Below, one piece after another: positions 1 to 9,903 of a DNA stretch of 64,000 nucleotides. Source of the stretch: Avena insularis (Eukaryota; Streptophyta; Magnoliopsida; Poales; Poaceae). The stretch spans positions 1,240,001-1,304,000 of the forward strand of contig JAJUPC010000038.1 in NCBI GenBank assembly GCA_023614405.1. The letters run 5' to 3'. Numbering within the stretch: position 1 is the first letter of the stretch; each line of letters starts with the position of its first letter. The notes beneath the pieces are model-generated. The model was not told the origin of the DNA. It searched no databases and saw only the letters and a list, made by a program, of their open reading frames with translations. The translations under genes and the position numbers were made by a program.

Positions 1-37
1 GCACTCCATCACATGAGGGCGTTCCTACTTGACCAGC

Positions 38-307
38 AGAATTCTCTGTTGCGGATCATCTCAAACAATGGGCCGAAGCAAAGGCCAAGATCAATGATTC
101 AGATATTAGACAAGAGATGTATCGCATCCAGCAACAGTTTGGGGCAATCATCTTTCGTGATGTCATGACTTCGGGGGGATCTTCTACGGAGGAAATATCC
201 CGAATAACCGTGACATAGAAGATCGCCTAGAGATGCAGGGTGACTATAGGAAGTTCATGACGAGGCAAGGCGTCCTCCCGTTCCCTAAGCCGAGCCAGAA
301 GGCTTGA
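38..307 (+). pseudogene. C-terminal tail of a CACTA Ulp1-like (C48 peptidase-type) protein, frameshifted
   Basis: One frame reads from about EFSVADHLKQW through IQQQFGAIIFRDVM. A second frame takes over near 180-190 and continues NRDIEDRLEMQGDYRKF to a stop at 305-307. The IQ(Q/E)QF...DV pattern followed by a short acidic tail resembles the end of the Ulp1-like gene that closes grass CACTA elements. A related tail is seen in CACTA-2 (17773-17970). The catalytic domain would lie left of the window. A frameshift inside GGSSTEE/GGNIPN makes this copy non-functional. The family call is from memory of similar elements and is moderate. Confidence 0.55.
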
Positions 308-517
308 TGTTGGCCTAGTTGTAGTTACAAACTATAGATGACCTTTGTGTGTGTGTGGACAAGTGTACATGCTTCTATACTTATCTTATTAGGTTTATGA
401 ATCATCGCTTACTTATTTTGCTTATTATTATTATATATCAATCAATGCTTGGTTTTTTTGCTTACTCTTTGGTCCTTTGCTCACTTTGGTCCTTCTTTTT
501 TTCCTTACTCTTTTTTC
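308..517. other. CACTA-1 non-coding spacer after the Ulp1-like tail
   Basis: This is AT-rich sequence after the stop codon with runs of T. It is probably 3' UTR leading into the tandem array. No gene or RNA was recognised. Confidence 0.5.
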
Positions 518-1893
518 GAGAATAATGCCGATGATTGATATGTCGTGGCACACTATATATGTGAATGTGCTACGATGGGATTGTGAGCCTTGTGATATGC
601 ACAAGTCCAGGTCGTGTGCATCCTACTTGGCTCACTGTTCCATCGTAGCATATTCCTGTGTCCAACGACCTATGTATATATATGAGGCATTCTTTTCGAG
701 TTATTTTTTTCTTTTTCGAGAATAATGCCGATGATTGAAATGTCGTGGCACAATATATATGTGAATGTGCTACGACGGGATAATTAGCCTTGTGATATGC
801 ACAAGTCCAGGAATTGTGCATCCTACTTGGCTGACTGTTCCGTCGTAGCATATTCCTGTGTCCAACGACCTATGTAAATATATGAGGCATTCTTTTCGAG
901 TTATTTTTGTCTTTTTCGAGAATAATGCCTATGATTGAAATGTCGTGGCACACTATATATGTGAATGTGCTATGATGGGATTGTGAGCCTTGTGATATGC
1001 ACAAGTCCAGGTCTTATGCATCCTACTTGGCTCACGGTTCCATCATAGCATATTCCTGTGTCCAATGACCTATATATATATGAGGCATTCTTTTCGAGTT
1101 ATTTTTGTCTTTTTCGAGAATATGCCGATGATTGAAATGTCGTGGCACAATATATATGTGAATGTGCTATGACGGGATGGTTAGCCTTGTGATATGCACA
1201 AGTCCAGGAATTGTGCATCCTACTTGGCTAGCCGTTCCGTCATAGCATATTCCTGTGTCCAACGACCTAGCTAGTTATATATGAGGCATTCTTTTCGAGC
1301 TACTTTGGTCTTTTTAGAGAATAATGCCGATGATTGAAATATCGTGGCACACTATATATGTCAATGTGCTACGATGGTATTGTTCGCCTTGTGCTATGCA
1401 CAGGTCCAGGTGTTGTGCATCCTACTTGGCGAACACTTCCATCGTAGCATATCCTGTGTCCAACGACCTAGCTAGTTATATATGAGGCATTCTTTTTGAG
1501 TTACTTTGGTCTTTTTCGAGAATAATGTTGATGATTAAAATGTCGTGGCACACTATATATGTGAATGTGCTGCGATGGGATTGTACGCCTTGTGCTATGC
1601 ACAAGTCCAGGTGTTGTGCATCCTACTTGGCGTACGGTTCCATCGTAGCATATTCCTGTGTCCAACAACCTAGTTATATATGAGGCATGCTTTTCGAGTT
1701 ACTTTGGTCTTTTTTGAGAATGCCGATGATTGAAATGTCGTGGCACACCATATATGTGAATGTGCTGCGATGGGATTGTCCGCCTTGTGCTATGCATAGG
1801 TCCAGGTGTTGTGCATCCTACTTGGCGGACGGTTCCATCGTAGCATATTCCTGTGTCGAACAACCTAGTTATATATGAGGCATGCTTTTGAGT
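518..1893 (+). repeat. Seven tandem ~200-bp repeats, each with a long hairpin
   Basis: Units begin with GAGAATAATGCC or a close variant at about 518, 718, 918, 1116, 1317, 1518 and 1716, giving periods of 198-201 bp. Each contains an inverted repeat. In unit 1 the outer arms are TGCTACGATGG (568-578) and CCATCGTAGCA (640-650), the inner arms are GTGAGCC (583-589) and GGCTCAC (629-635), and the loop holds a further ATGCAC/GTGCAT pair. Across units the two arms change together: CGATGG/CCATCG, CGACGG/CCGTCG, TGATGG/CCATCA and TGACGG/CCGTCA, and inner GTTCGCC/GGCGAAC, GTACGCC/GGCGTAC, GTCCGCC/GGCGGAC. Short open frames crossing the units on both strands look like artefacts of repetition. Tandem arrays are common in Triticeae CACTA elements; the paired changes are the unusual part. 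Confidence 0.95.
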
Positions 1894-1999
1894 TTGCTCT
1901 TTTTGATTTAGGAGTACTTTCTATAAGTGTATCTTCATATGCGACTTTAATTATACATGTTTTTTCAATCACCGGTTAATTATTATTGTCAACTTGTAG

Positions 2000-2260
2000 A
2001 TGACGTGGTACGTCGTGTACAAGGGACGGGTTCCCGGAGTCTACGATGATTGGGAAGACTGCCGGAGACAGGTGCACCGTTTCAGCGGCAATAGCTACAA
2101 AGGGTACAACACTATGGCGGAGGCGGAAGCTAGATACACGCGCTATCTAGCGGGAGTTAGGACGACAAGGAACCAGATGAAGACCTACACCTTCGTCGCG
2201 GCAGTGATCATGCTTATCTTCTTTGGTTGTTTATCCCGTGTTTGTGTCTACCTAGTTTAG
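2000..2260 (+). CDS. 86-aa protein: RNase H1 N-terminal-like domain plus one membrane segment
   Basis: The residues from WYVVYKGRVPGVYDDWEDC to GYNTMAEAEARY (about 3-50) fit the RNase HI N-terminal / caulimovirus viroplasmin-type domain: a Y-V-V-x-G-x-x-P-G-V-Y start, a W-x-x-C turn, F-x-G-x-x-Y-K-G-Y, then an E-A-E-A helix. In RNase H1 this domain binds RNA-DNA hybrids or dsRNA. There is no catalytic RNase H domain. The C-terminal third (about residues 62-84) is a hydrophobic stretch that could span a membrane. The ATG follows CAACTTGTAG directly, so it may begin a downstream exon of a spliced CACTA transcript. It lies between the tandem array and the subterminal repeats. Such stand-alone domains occur in grass CACTA elements; its role in transposition is not known to me. 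The frame is uninterrupted. Confidence 0.6.
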   Translation: MTWYVVYKGRVPGVYDDWEDCRRQVHRFSGNSYKGYNTMAEAEARYTRYLAGVRTTRNQMKTYTFVAAVIMLIFFGCLSRVCVYLV

Positions 2261-2562
2261 ATGTCTAGGCGAGCTTCCGAGCTCTAACTTGTTCGATCGA
2301 CACATGTATTCGCATGTCACCAACTACTACTTTGTAACTTGACCGAAACAATGTAACTTATACTATGTATTCATGTATGAGACTTATCTATATGTATTTG
2401 TTTCAATCTTGTTTTTTATATTGTGTATTTATATATATAATTGTATATCTTGTATTTGTGTGTGTATATCTGCTGTAATATTGTATATAATCTGTATTGT
2501 ATATAATCTGGCTCGGAAATAAAAAAACAAAAAACACACATGTGGTGCACATGATCTACCTT
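2261..2562. other. AT-rich spacer with TATA/TGTAT low-complexity sequence
   Basis: This holds no gene that I can support. From about 2380 to 2510 it is dominated by TATAT, TGTAT and TGTGTG runs, including a repeated TATTGTATATAATCTG. It is probably the 3' UTR and an AT-rich island before the subterminal repeats. Confidence 0.5.
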
Positions 2563-2825
2563 CTGTGGCGCACATGATCTACCTTCTGTGGCGCACTACA
2601 CCTAAATCGCACTATAGAAGCTTAGTGGCGCACTGGGAAGTGCGCCACAGAAGATCCTACGCGTAGCGCACCTGCCCACATAGCCGTGGCGCCTATCTCA
2701 ACTCGCCTCAACCGTAAAGCACTAGGCAGTGCGCCACGGCTGGGAGATAGTCGTAGCGCAAGGCACGTAGTGCGCCACAGATGATCTTTTCAGGTGCGCC
2801 ACTAACTACTGTTTTCCTAGTAGTG
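2563..2825. repeat. CACTA-1 3' subterminal inverted repeats and terminus
   Basis: Repeated TGTGGCGCAC and its inverse GTGCGCCACAG occur here, including a direct doubling of GATCTACCTTCTGTGGCGCA near 2566-2597. Facing pairs such as GTGGCGCACTGGGAAGTGCGCCAC (about 2623-2646) make small hairpins. The segment ends in TTTTCCTAGTAGTG. In En/Spm such motifs are bound by the accessory transposase protein; that role is inferred here. Confidence 0.85.
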
Positions 2826-3062
2826 CTCTCCTGCAAAAATGACTTGGTGTCGACGCCGGAGGTGTCGACGCCGACGTAGATCTGGTGCATGCCTAGGTTG
2901 ATGAAGACGTCGTTGCGCGGAGGAGTTCTTCCCCTGAAGCTGCCTGCATTATCGCTGACATAGTCATAGAGATCAAATCTCTGAACTAAGCCAGAGACAA
3001 CGCGCTCGCCAGTGTGGATGAAGTTTCCCGTCCGGATCTTGACTCCAGCTAGCACCGCTGCT

Positions 3063-3082
3063 GGCCCCACGGTGGGCGCCAA
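3063..3082 (-). other. Gypsy B primer-binding site
   Basis: The minus strand reads TTGGCGCCCACCGTGGGGCC directly inside the LTR. It primes minus-strand DNA synthesis from a tRNA 3' end. I do not assign the tRNA species. Confidence 0.7.
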
Positions 3083-3083
3083 C

Positions 3084-3864
3084 TGTCGTGGTGGTGGCAC
3101 GGCAGATGCCATGGGTAGGCTAAAGTATGGGGCCAATGGATGCTAGAGGGATCTGGGGAGGGAAGATGTAGTTGATTCTACACACAAATGGATAACACAC
3201 CAATCTTTATTTCTCCTGTCTTGTGATACAAGTGCTCCTTGAGCTGTATACATGAAGAGAATGAGAACTTCTACAAGCCTAACGGTACCAAAAATGAGTC
3301 GATCCCTTCCTCAGTATCCAAGCCTCTCCTTATAAAGGGGTGCCTTGGCTCCTCTAGGGCTGACGTGGCAAGCATATTCGACGAATATGATTATCCCAAT
3401 ATAGTAACTCGGCGGCCTCCTTTCCGTGTCCCCCTTCTAATGACGGCAAGGTTTCGGAGAACCCCACCTGCACGCCTCGGGCTCTAGGACTGTCACCTCC
3501 GTGACCTCCTTCTGCCCTTCTGCGCCTTGTCCTTTGCGCTTGGCTCCGTTCAGATTCTCCCTAGCCTGTGACTAGGGTTTGACTATAGGCACCTCCTTCT
3601 CCTGCAAGCTTCATGTCATTCGGCCCTGTCTCGCTCGACTCGGCTTGGCCTTCACCTGTATTTAGATTATTCATACTTATCCGACCGACTTAAACCGTAC
3701 GTCGGCCGGGGTATCGTACAACCCTTCTCATAGGCGCTATGTTCGTGCTTACCTCGGCCGACCTTTATATGATTCAGCCAAATTAGACAGTAACTCGGAA
3801 TATGACAGGGAAACTCCTTTCGTCTTTCCCCGTCATGACCCTATTCGAGGTCACCTCCCCAACA
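3084..3864 (-). repeat. Gypsy B LTR (781 bp)
   Basis: The minus-strand ends are TG...CA: TGTTGGGGAGGTGACC at 3864 and CACCACGACA at 3084. The primer-binding site starts 2-3 bp beyond the 3084 end. On the minus strand CCCCTTTATAAGGAG, at about 3328-3342, could hold the TATA box. No second LTR is present in the window. Confidence 0.7.
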
Positions 3865-4582
3865 CCGAACATAAACAATAATCCAATGGTTCCACTCACA
3901 AGCATCAACTACAATAGTAATCAACACCCAGAAAGTTTCCCCTATGAACTAAAGAAATATCCAACACAATTGTTATAGCGGGATGGAGTGATGATGGTGC
4001 TGGCGGAGATGATGGTGTGGATGATGATGATCCCGATTAAGTCTAACTTGATGATGGTGTTGATGGCGACGATCTCCCCTCTCCGGGAACGAATTTCCCC
4101 GGCAGAAATCTGTCTGCCAGAGAGCTCTTTCTCTCTCGGTGTTTTCCGCACCGCAGAGGCGGTGGAAATCTTTTTGTGGTCGCTCTCCTAGTATTAGGGT
4201 TCCGTGAGGAAGATATATGTGAGAGGGTGGAGTCGGGAGCCAGCCAGGTGGGCCACAGCTGCCCTAGGAACGGGGCAAGTTGGGCCCGCGCCTAGGGGAT
4301 GTGGGACCCTTGTGGCCTGGCTACGCCTCCCCTTCTGGCTTCCTTTGTCTTCTGGGAAAATATAATTTTCCAACATTTTTCTGGTATTTTTCTGATCTTC
4401 GCGAAATTGCATCGAAACACCTATTTTTCCATTAGAAACCTAACTCCGGCAGTCCATCCTCCAAGAATCACCAAACATGCAACAATATAGGAAAAGACAT
4501 AAGTAACACCTCATAATAAGACATAAATCAATGAATAGAGACAAATTATGATATAGAATGGTGATGCAAATTGGACATATCA
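3865..4582 (-). repeat. Gypsy A 3' LTR, truncated at its far end
   Basis: It starts TGATATGTCC next to a polypurine tract. The 718 bp end where gypsy B starts, without an obvious CA end, so the LTR is probably split by gypsy B. Short open frames on both strands here overlap one another and have no recognisable domain. Confidence 0.6.
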
Positions 4583-5054
4583 ACTCCCCCCAAGCTTAGA
4601 CCTTCGCTTGTCCCCAAGAGAAAACTGAGCTCAGTAAACATGTTCACAGGTTTATGGAGTGAAGTGTCGATAAAATAATATGCACAAGAAGCATCACACT
4701 TACCATTACACAACTCATATAAGAAGGAAACTCACCATTATATAACTTATCTTGCAACAAGTACAAGAGTCACAATAGAGATGCATAAAGATAAATCATA
4801 ATTCACTTAAAGCTTTTTGTAGAAGCCTTCAAAACAAGAGCACTCTTTGATCAAAAAGGTTTTTCATAAAGAAGGCTTTCAAAGTAATACTCAATAGATA
4901 AGAGTCTTGTGCAAACAAGGAAGATAGAGAGCATGATTGAATAAATCACCATATGAATACCTGCAACACAACAACTCAAATGCTTGCTGGAGATAGAGAG
5001 GAAGTGGGTTTACTGACTCAATTTAGAAAATAGGAGAAAGGTCCCTTCATAGAG
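3865..5054 (-). mobile_element. Athila-like gypsy A, segment 1: 3' LTR part and downstream non-coding tail
   Basis: On the minus strand the polypurine tract AAGCTTGGGGGGAGT (4597-4583) is followed by an LTR starting TGATATGTCC at 4582, which runs left to 3864 where gypsy B begins. The 4583-5054 stretch is non-coding. It joins sequence-wise to 13628 onward across the LARD insertion: the GAAAGGTCCC...AGAAGCAGGG order matches the inverse of the 23.9-kb region of gypsy S. The LTR carries two G+C-rich patches and no gene. The Athila-like call comes from the integrase and RNase H pieces at 15.9-17.3 and 44.2-44.7 kb. Confidence 0.75.
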
Positions 5055-8000
5055 TGTAGCGACCTCGGATCAAGAAAGATCCTAAGTCTCTATGATTAAC
5101 ATGCTAGTCCTTGGATCAATAGCTAGCACTCATAGTCGATGAAATATCATGTAAAACGCAAGTCTTTATTACATGAATTGAATAATCCAAAGTTTACATT
5201 ATTACAACAGAAGCGAAATATAAACAACTTGGAGTCCCATCAATGCCACATGCAAGTTGAGTGAAGACCCGCGATCCTAGGAAACCTTTCAACGATCTCC
5301 AAATTCTTCACATAAAACGTGTAGCCAACAAGTTGGGTCAATAATTTGAATGTATTGGCAAATTACACCAAGGAGAGAATAAGGCTAACTCTACATGCAA
5401 GGCTGAGTAGTATTTGGGGTTCATTTGCACAAAGCTATTTTTCTCTAAGTATGGATAACATAGGTAAGTTTTTATCCTACTTTGTAAACATTTGATTAAG
5501 TAAAATAGGGTCGAATTGCATACGAGGATATTACTCACCAAGTGTCCAAATAACCATACACTTGGATATTACTCACCAAGTTCCGCAAACCCACCCAATA
5601 GCGATATGACTCAATCCTTGGATATTACTCACCAAGTTTTGAAAGAGAGAGAGGAAGATCATTCAGAGGATCCATCCTTTTGGATGCTCAATGTTGTTCT
5701 GTTTCCGTGAAAACGGCTGATCGATCAGATTGCAATACTCTCGAGTGTTTGTGCAGTTTACCCACAATCTATGATCAAGTCCTTTTATAGACAAGACCAA
5801 GGCGAGGCTTTCCCTTAGTAGCCCCTCTACCAGCTAGATCCAACCGTTCCAAGAACCTCCAAATGTTGGTACCCCGGTGAGGTTTCCCACTAAGTACTAG
5901 GTCAAGACAGAGCCCATATGTATTGTGGTTGCACTGAAAGCTTCTGAATTCTGAAACATGGAAGACATCTTTGATTCCTGGACGGCCGTCCTCCACCAAA
6001 ATCTCACTCGTTGTCCCGACAAACATTCCGCCCAGAAGAAAACTTAGTTTTATTTTGAAGTGGATTTGAGAAGAAAAGATTGCCCGAGAGAGCCTTTATA
6101 CTTAGAAAAATTCCTTGTCTTTCGAACCCCCCAACGGTACTTTATATAAATAGCATAGCAAGGACTTAGCAAAAACTGGGGAACCTATTAGGAGGGGAAA
6201 AATCCTAAGTATAGAGCTACTCATGGCATACTATAAAATTATCGCACTTGCAAAATAATACTAAGGGAAAATCTACTAGAGCATCCTACACATGCATACT
6301 AGAGAATTTGAAGATCATATGCATAGAATAAAAACTGGGACAAAAATATGAACAAGTGGTGTAACTTGTCTTAATATAATTTGACGATGATTATTTCTTT
6401 GTGTTATTCGCCCTCACGCTCCGAATAAATCTATTGAATATAAACATATACTAATAAAACAACCATTGCAAAATAAAGAAACAACCATTAAAGTAAAGAG
6501 CCAAATAAAACATCTGACAAGTAAACAAATTCCACAACATGCAATATTAGCAATTACATAGTTATTTCGGATAATAGTAGATTATTATGGTCTCAAAGGT
6601 AGAGTATATTACAAGGATCAATTTGCCACAAGAATCACCTACACATGACATACAGATATCAAGTTACGGCGGATGGTTCAAATTCAAGTTTGAATTTTAA
6701 CATATAGAATTTATTTGAAGGACGGAAATTATAGATCTAGTAATGGATAGAAGTTTTATTTATGAATCCAATGAAACAAGAATCCACTAATACGGATGTG
6801 TAGAAATCAATTTATATAATTTATAAGTTATATAATTCATACATTGCACACGAATCTATATGATCTTTTTTTTCTAACTGCTGATCTGGACGTGATCGCA
6901 TGCAACGCGTGGAAAAAATAAAAAATAAAAACAAGTGCTAGGTACAACGGGCTGGTACGTATTAAAAAAATTTAAAACGGAGATGCTGGGTAGAAAATTT
7001 TAATTACGAATTTAATTTTGCACGTCGGGTACGTGAGCTGCTTCTGATGGTTACTCCACTCGAGCGTGAGAAGAAAAATAAACAGAAAAGGATGTGTGGC
7101 TAAGGATGATAGGCTTATATAGTGTTAAAACCGTGTACTTTATATTGCATGAGAGACTACGATAATATTTACCTTGATGACTGTGTGATGAAAGGTAGAC
7201 TACGGTAGAGTCCTGGCAATCAACGTCGACAACGGAGTGGATGACAACCTTCGGCTCCTCATGGTGATCTCCACGGTGTCCTCGTCATCGATTCGGAGTC
7301 CCTCTTTCAGCAGTGAGGCCCGGCTGTACGTCTCGGGCTCTGGTCGTATCCGGCGAACTTCTGGCAACGTTGTAGTCCTCGTTCGAGCGTTCCTGTGCAC
7401 GGTGTAAAGAGATGAGGCGAGGTGGACGAGCAGGTTAGTAGATTGGAAAGAAAAGGAGGAGGCTAGGCGTCCTGGAACATCGGCTTCGATGGTGGTTTTC
7501 GGCGAGCTCGGGATCGGTCGATTTGGTGCTCCTCCTGCTCGGGGAGGTGGACGAGGGGATGCATCTCATCATGGCGTAGTCTTACGTGTCATTTTCTGCG
7601 ATCCTTCGGGTTCCAAACATCGGCGAAGCTCCAGCGGGCTCATAACTCTCGCTCCGGTGTTCCTGGACATGGGGATGAGGTCAGGAGGATGCGGTGAAAC
7701 AAGGGAAACACCAAGGGAAATAGAAGGAAGGGATGCAGGGCCTCATACCCTGACTATCGAGCACTGCGGCAGAGTTATTCCGGCGAGATCCGATCGTGGT
7801 GTATCACCTCAGGAGTTTAGCAATTTTTTGGAAAAACAAAGTGGGAGGACGATGGGATATATATAAGCGGTGCATTCCGTGCAGTAGAAGTAAACAATTT
7901 CATGGATCGGGAGATTTTCCTAGAAGTTTCCTTCGGTTCGGTTCGGAAGAACGTCTGAAGAACTTGGACTATTCGCTAGAGTTGGGTGATGATAGAGGGA

Positions 8001-9035
8001 AAACCACTTGGACGCATAGTGTAGGCTTGAATTGGCTCGGCCGGGACTCCGTACCATTGCGTGAGAGTATGCCAGCTTGGCCGATCTAGTGCATGTGCTA
8101 CATGAGCATATAAGGAGTGTAGTCTTGAATTAGCTCCGCCGGGACTCCGTACCCTTGCGTGAGAGTAGACCAGCTTGGCCGATCTAGTGCATGTGCTACG
8201 TGAGCATACAAGGAGTGGACTGCTCGTGGCTTCGTGTGTAGGTACGTTTCCTTTTATTTTTTTATTTATTTTTTTACATATATAAGAAATTGAATATATG
8301 ATTTTTATAATATGACAATTCATTTTCAAGGTTCTAGAAATAAATATTAGAAATCAATAATAATTACTAAAGTCTTAGTAAATATATATATATATATATC
8401 CAGCTTGCTTAATACGCGAAAGTTTTACACTGTGGCCTCACACATGGCTACTTATGCATTTAAGAAAAATAGTTTTAGGATTTATTTTAACGCCCATACT
8501 AAATTATTTTTCAACTCAAAATTTGAAGGAGTACAAATAAAACATTTTATACTTCAAATATAAAATAGAATATTATATAATAATTTTCCAAATCTTTAAT
8601 TTTGAAGAAGTCATATTATTTTCCCTCTATTGATTTTTCATTTGAATGGAAATAATTATTAATATCCTCAAAAATTCAAAATGCAATTTAAGATCAAATG
8701 ACGCCAAATGGAATATCCTCCATCACTTATGTTTGAAAATATCATGTCATTTCCTCTCGTGTGACATATGTATTTGGAAAGGGTCTTAAAATTCCAAATG
8801 GCGTAAATAAGATGCGAGGTAAATAACTTTGATTTTTATAAAAGTTTCCTAACTAATATTTTTATTTTGGATAGTCATGTTTATCCACTCTTTTCAATGT
8901 GGTTTAGGAATACTTTTAAACAAGTCCTCGAAAGTTTTATTTCATTCAAAATTTTCAACAAGATCAAACAATTCAATCAATTTAATCTTATTATTTTTAA
9001 CATTCCTAAATTTAGGAAATTTTTGGGATGTTACA
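5055..9035 (-). repeat. LARD 3' LTR (3981 bp)
   Basis: This copy differs from the other LTR by about 160 bp present at about 7614-7770 and absent at 12484, and by a doubled ~110-bp segment at about 8020-8220 (two copies of the GCTTGAATTxGCTC...GAGCATAyAAGGAGTG unit). On the minus strand CTATAAAAGG (5790-5781 region) is a TATA-like box. Downstream of it are three copies of ACTTGGTGAGTAATATCC (inverse at about 5523-5545, 5559-5582, 5617-5638). A TA microsatellite lies at 8382-8400. The G+C-rich stretch 7190-8230 has open frames on both strands with no recognisable domain. Confidence 0.93.
5783..5789 (-). promoter_or_regulatory. TATA-like box in the LARD 3' LTR
   Basis: The minus strand reads CTATAAAAGGACTTGATC. 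The equivalent site in the other LARD LTR (about 10636) is changed to TGTAAAAGG. The X LTR at 42375 keeps TATAAAA. Its use as a promoter is inferred from position in the LTR. Confidence 0.5.
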
Positions 9036-9903
9036 GACTACCACCCTTAAAAACAATCTCGTCCTCGAGATTCGAGAAGGCTAGAAAGAGATAGAGTATA
9101 TGATAAGTTAGGGTGCTACCACCCTTAAAAGGAATGTCTTCCTTCGGGTATGCAAGAATTTTGTGTGTACTTATTTGCGCTCACATGTCATAGAGGTAAG
9201 ATTCTGTCCCACATATGGATGATGAAGTAGGTCGTCTTAGTAACACCTTGAAACGAGGATTTCTTCGCATTCAAATTGGCGTCCTTTGGTTCATCTTCAT
9301 GTCTTGAATTCGGTCTTTGCTTCTTGGGTTCAAGATAGGGAAGAATAGAATACAGGATAGAGATAGTTATACCCATACCCACAACTTGTATTATGAAAAA
9401 AAGTTTTATTTGTTGTGTAACAACCATAAAAAGACAATAAAAAATTCCTCGCATCTACGTTGTAGCGAAATCTATCCGGTTTTGGTCCCTAATAGGTCAC
9501 GTGGAATCATCGAGGCTTTGAGTATTCAATGTCTTTCAAGGTCTTGATAGTCTTCATGTTCTGTATATTATTATTGTCTTTGAAGTCTTCGTTACTTATA
9601 GCTTTGAAGTCTTTATTTCTCGTTGCTTCTGTTTTGGAACATCATTTGTGGAGGTCTTCAAGTCCTCACTTGAGAGAAATGTTGAGAATATCTTATTTGG
9701 AAATGTAGTCTTGAGAGAAGTTTCTTCTTGAAGTGAATAATGGTCATCTCTAATGTTGAAAAAAAAAGACAAGAATTTTAAAACTACAAAGATAAATGAT
9801 GAGTAGTATGAGAGTTTTCTAAAATAACTTGGAAATTATTACTCCTAAGGCTTTTCCATGTCTAGGGTCACGATCTACATTCAACATGTGCTCTGATACC
9901 ATC
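9036..9903 (-). other. LARD internal region, non-coding (868 bp)
   Basis: It contains a polypurine-like tract next to the 3' LTR and the primer site next to the 5' LTR. TACCACCCTTAAAA occurs twice (9042 and about 9110), so the tract may be duplicated. No frame resembles gag, protease, RT or integrase. Short frames at 9188-9547 lack any motif. Confidence 0.85.
9890..9901 (-). other. LARD primer-binding site (initiator-Met tRNA type)
   Basis: The minus strand reads TGGTATCAGAGC two bases inside the 5' LTR. This is the standard plant initiator-Met tRNA primer site. Confidence 0.9.

Larger units (their letters stand above)
1..2825 (+). mobile_element. CACTA-1, 3' part of an En/Spm-type DNA transposon
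   Basis: The element enters from the left edge and ends at 2825. The last bases, TTTTCCTAGTAGTG (2812-2825), are the reverse complement of a CACTACTAGGAAA terminus. Inside the terminus are inverted copies of TGTGGCGCAC and GTGCGCCACA, as expected of CACTA subterminal transposase-binding repeats. Contents in order are a Ulp1-like C-terminus, a seven-copy tandem array, a small ORF with an RNase H1 N-terminal-like domain, AT-rich sequence, and the subterminal region. The same TGTGGCGCA motif is used by CACTA-3, so the two are probably related families. It sits in the leader of gypsy B. The candidate 3-bp duplication (CTC, 2826-2828) cannot be checked because the other end is outside the window. 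Confidence 0.88.
2826..3864 (-). mobile_element. Gypsy B: 5' LTR, primer site and start of the leader, interrupted by CACTA-1
   Basis: Read on the minus strand, an LTR (3864 to 3084) starts TGTTGGGG and ends GACGACA-like CA. It is followed by TTGGCGCCCACCGTGGGGCC (3082-3063) and a leader that stops abruptly at 2826, where CACTA-1 ends. TGGCGCCCACCGTGGGGC is a primer-binding sequence used by many grass gypsy elements. The remainder lies to the left of CACTA-1, outside the window. A minus-strand open frame runs from the LTR edge through the primer site into the leader and reads MASAVPPPRQLAPTVGP at the primer site. It is not evidence of a gag gene. Confidence 0.75.

Noticed and set aside
570..851. 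Open frames (both strands) across the CACTA-1 tandem repeats
   Set aside because: They are products of the repeat periodicity and hairpin arms; frames change between units.
518..1893. CRISPR-like array
   Set aside because: Units are ~200 bp, near-identical throughout, with no repeat/spacer structure, in a plant transposon.
2708..3136. 142-codon minus-strand frame over the gypsy B primer site
   Set aside because: It runs through LTR, primer site, leader and into the CACTA-1 terminus, so it cannot be a native gene.
7200..8329. Open frames of 66-125 codons in the LARD LTR
   Set aside because: The homologous LTR at 12008-12931 does not keep the frames, and no domain is visible.
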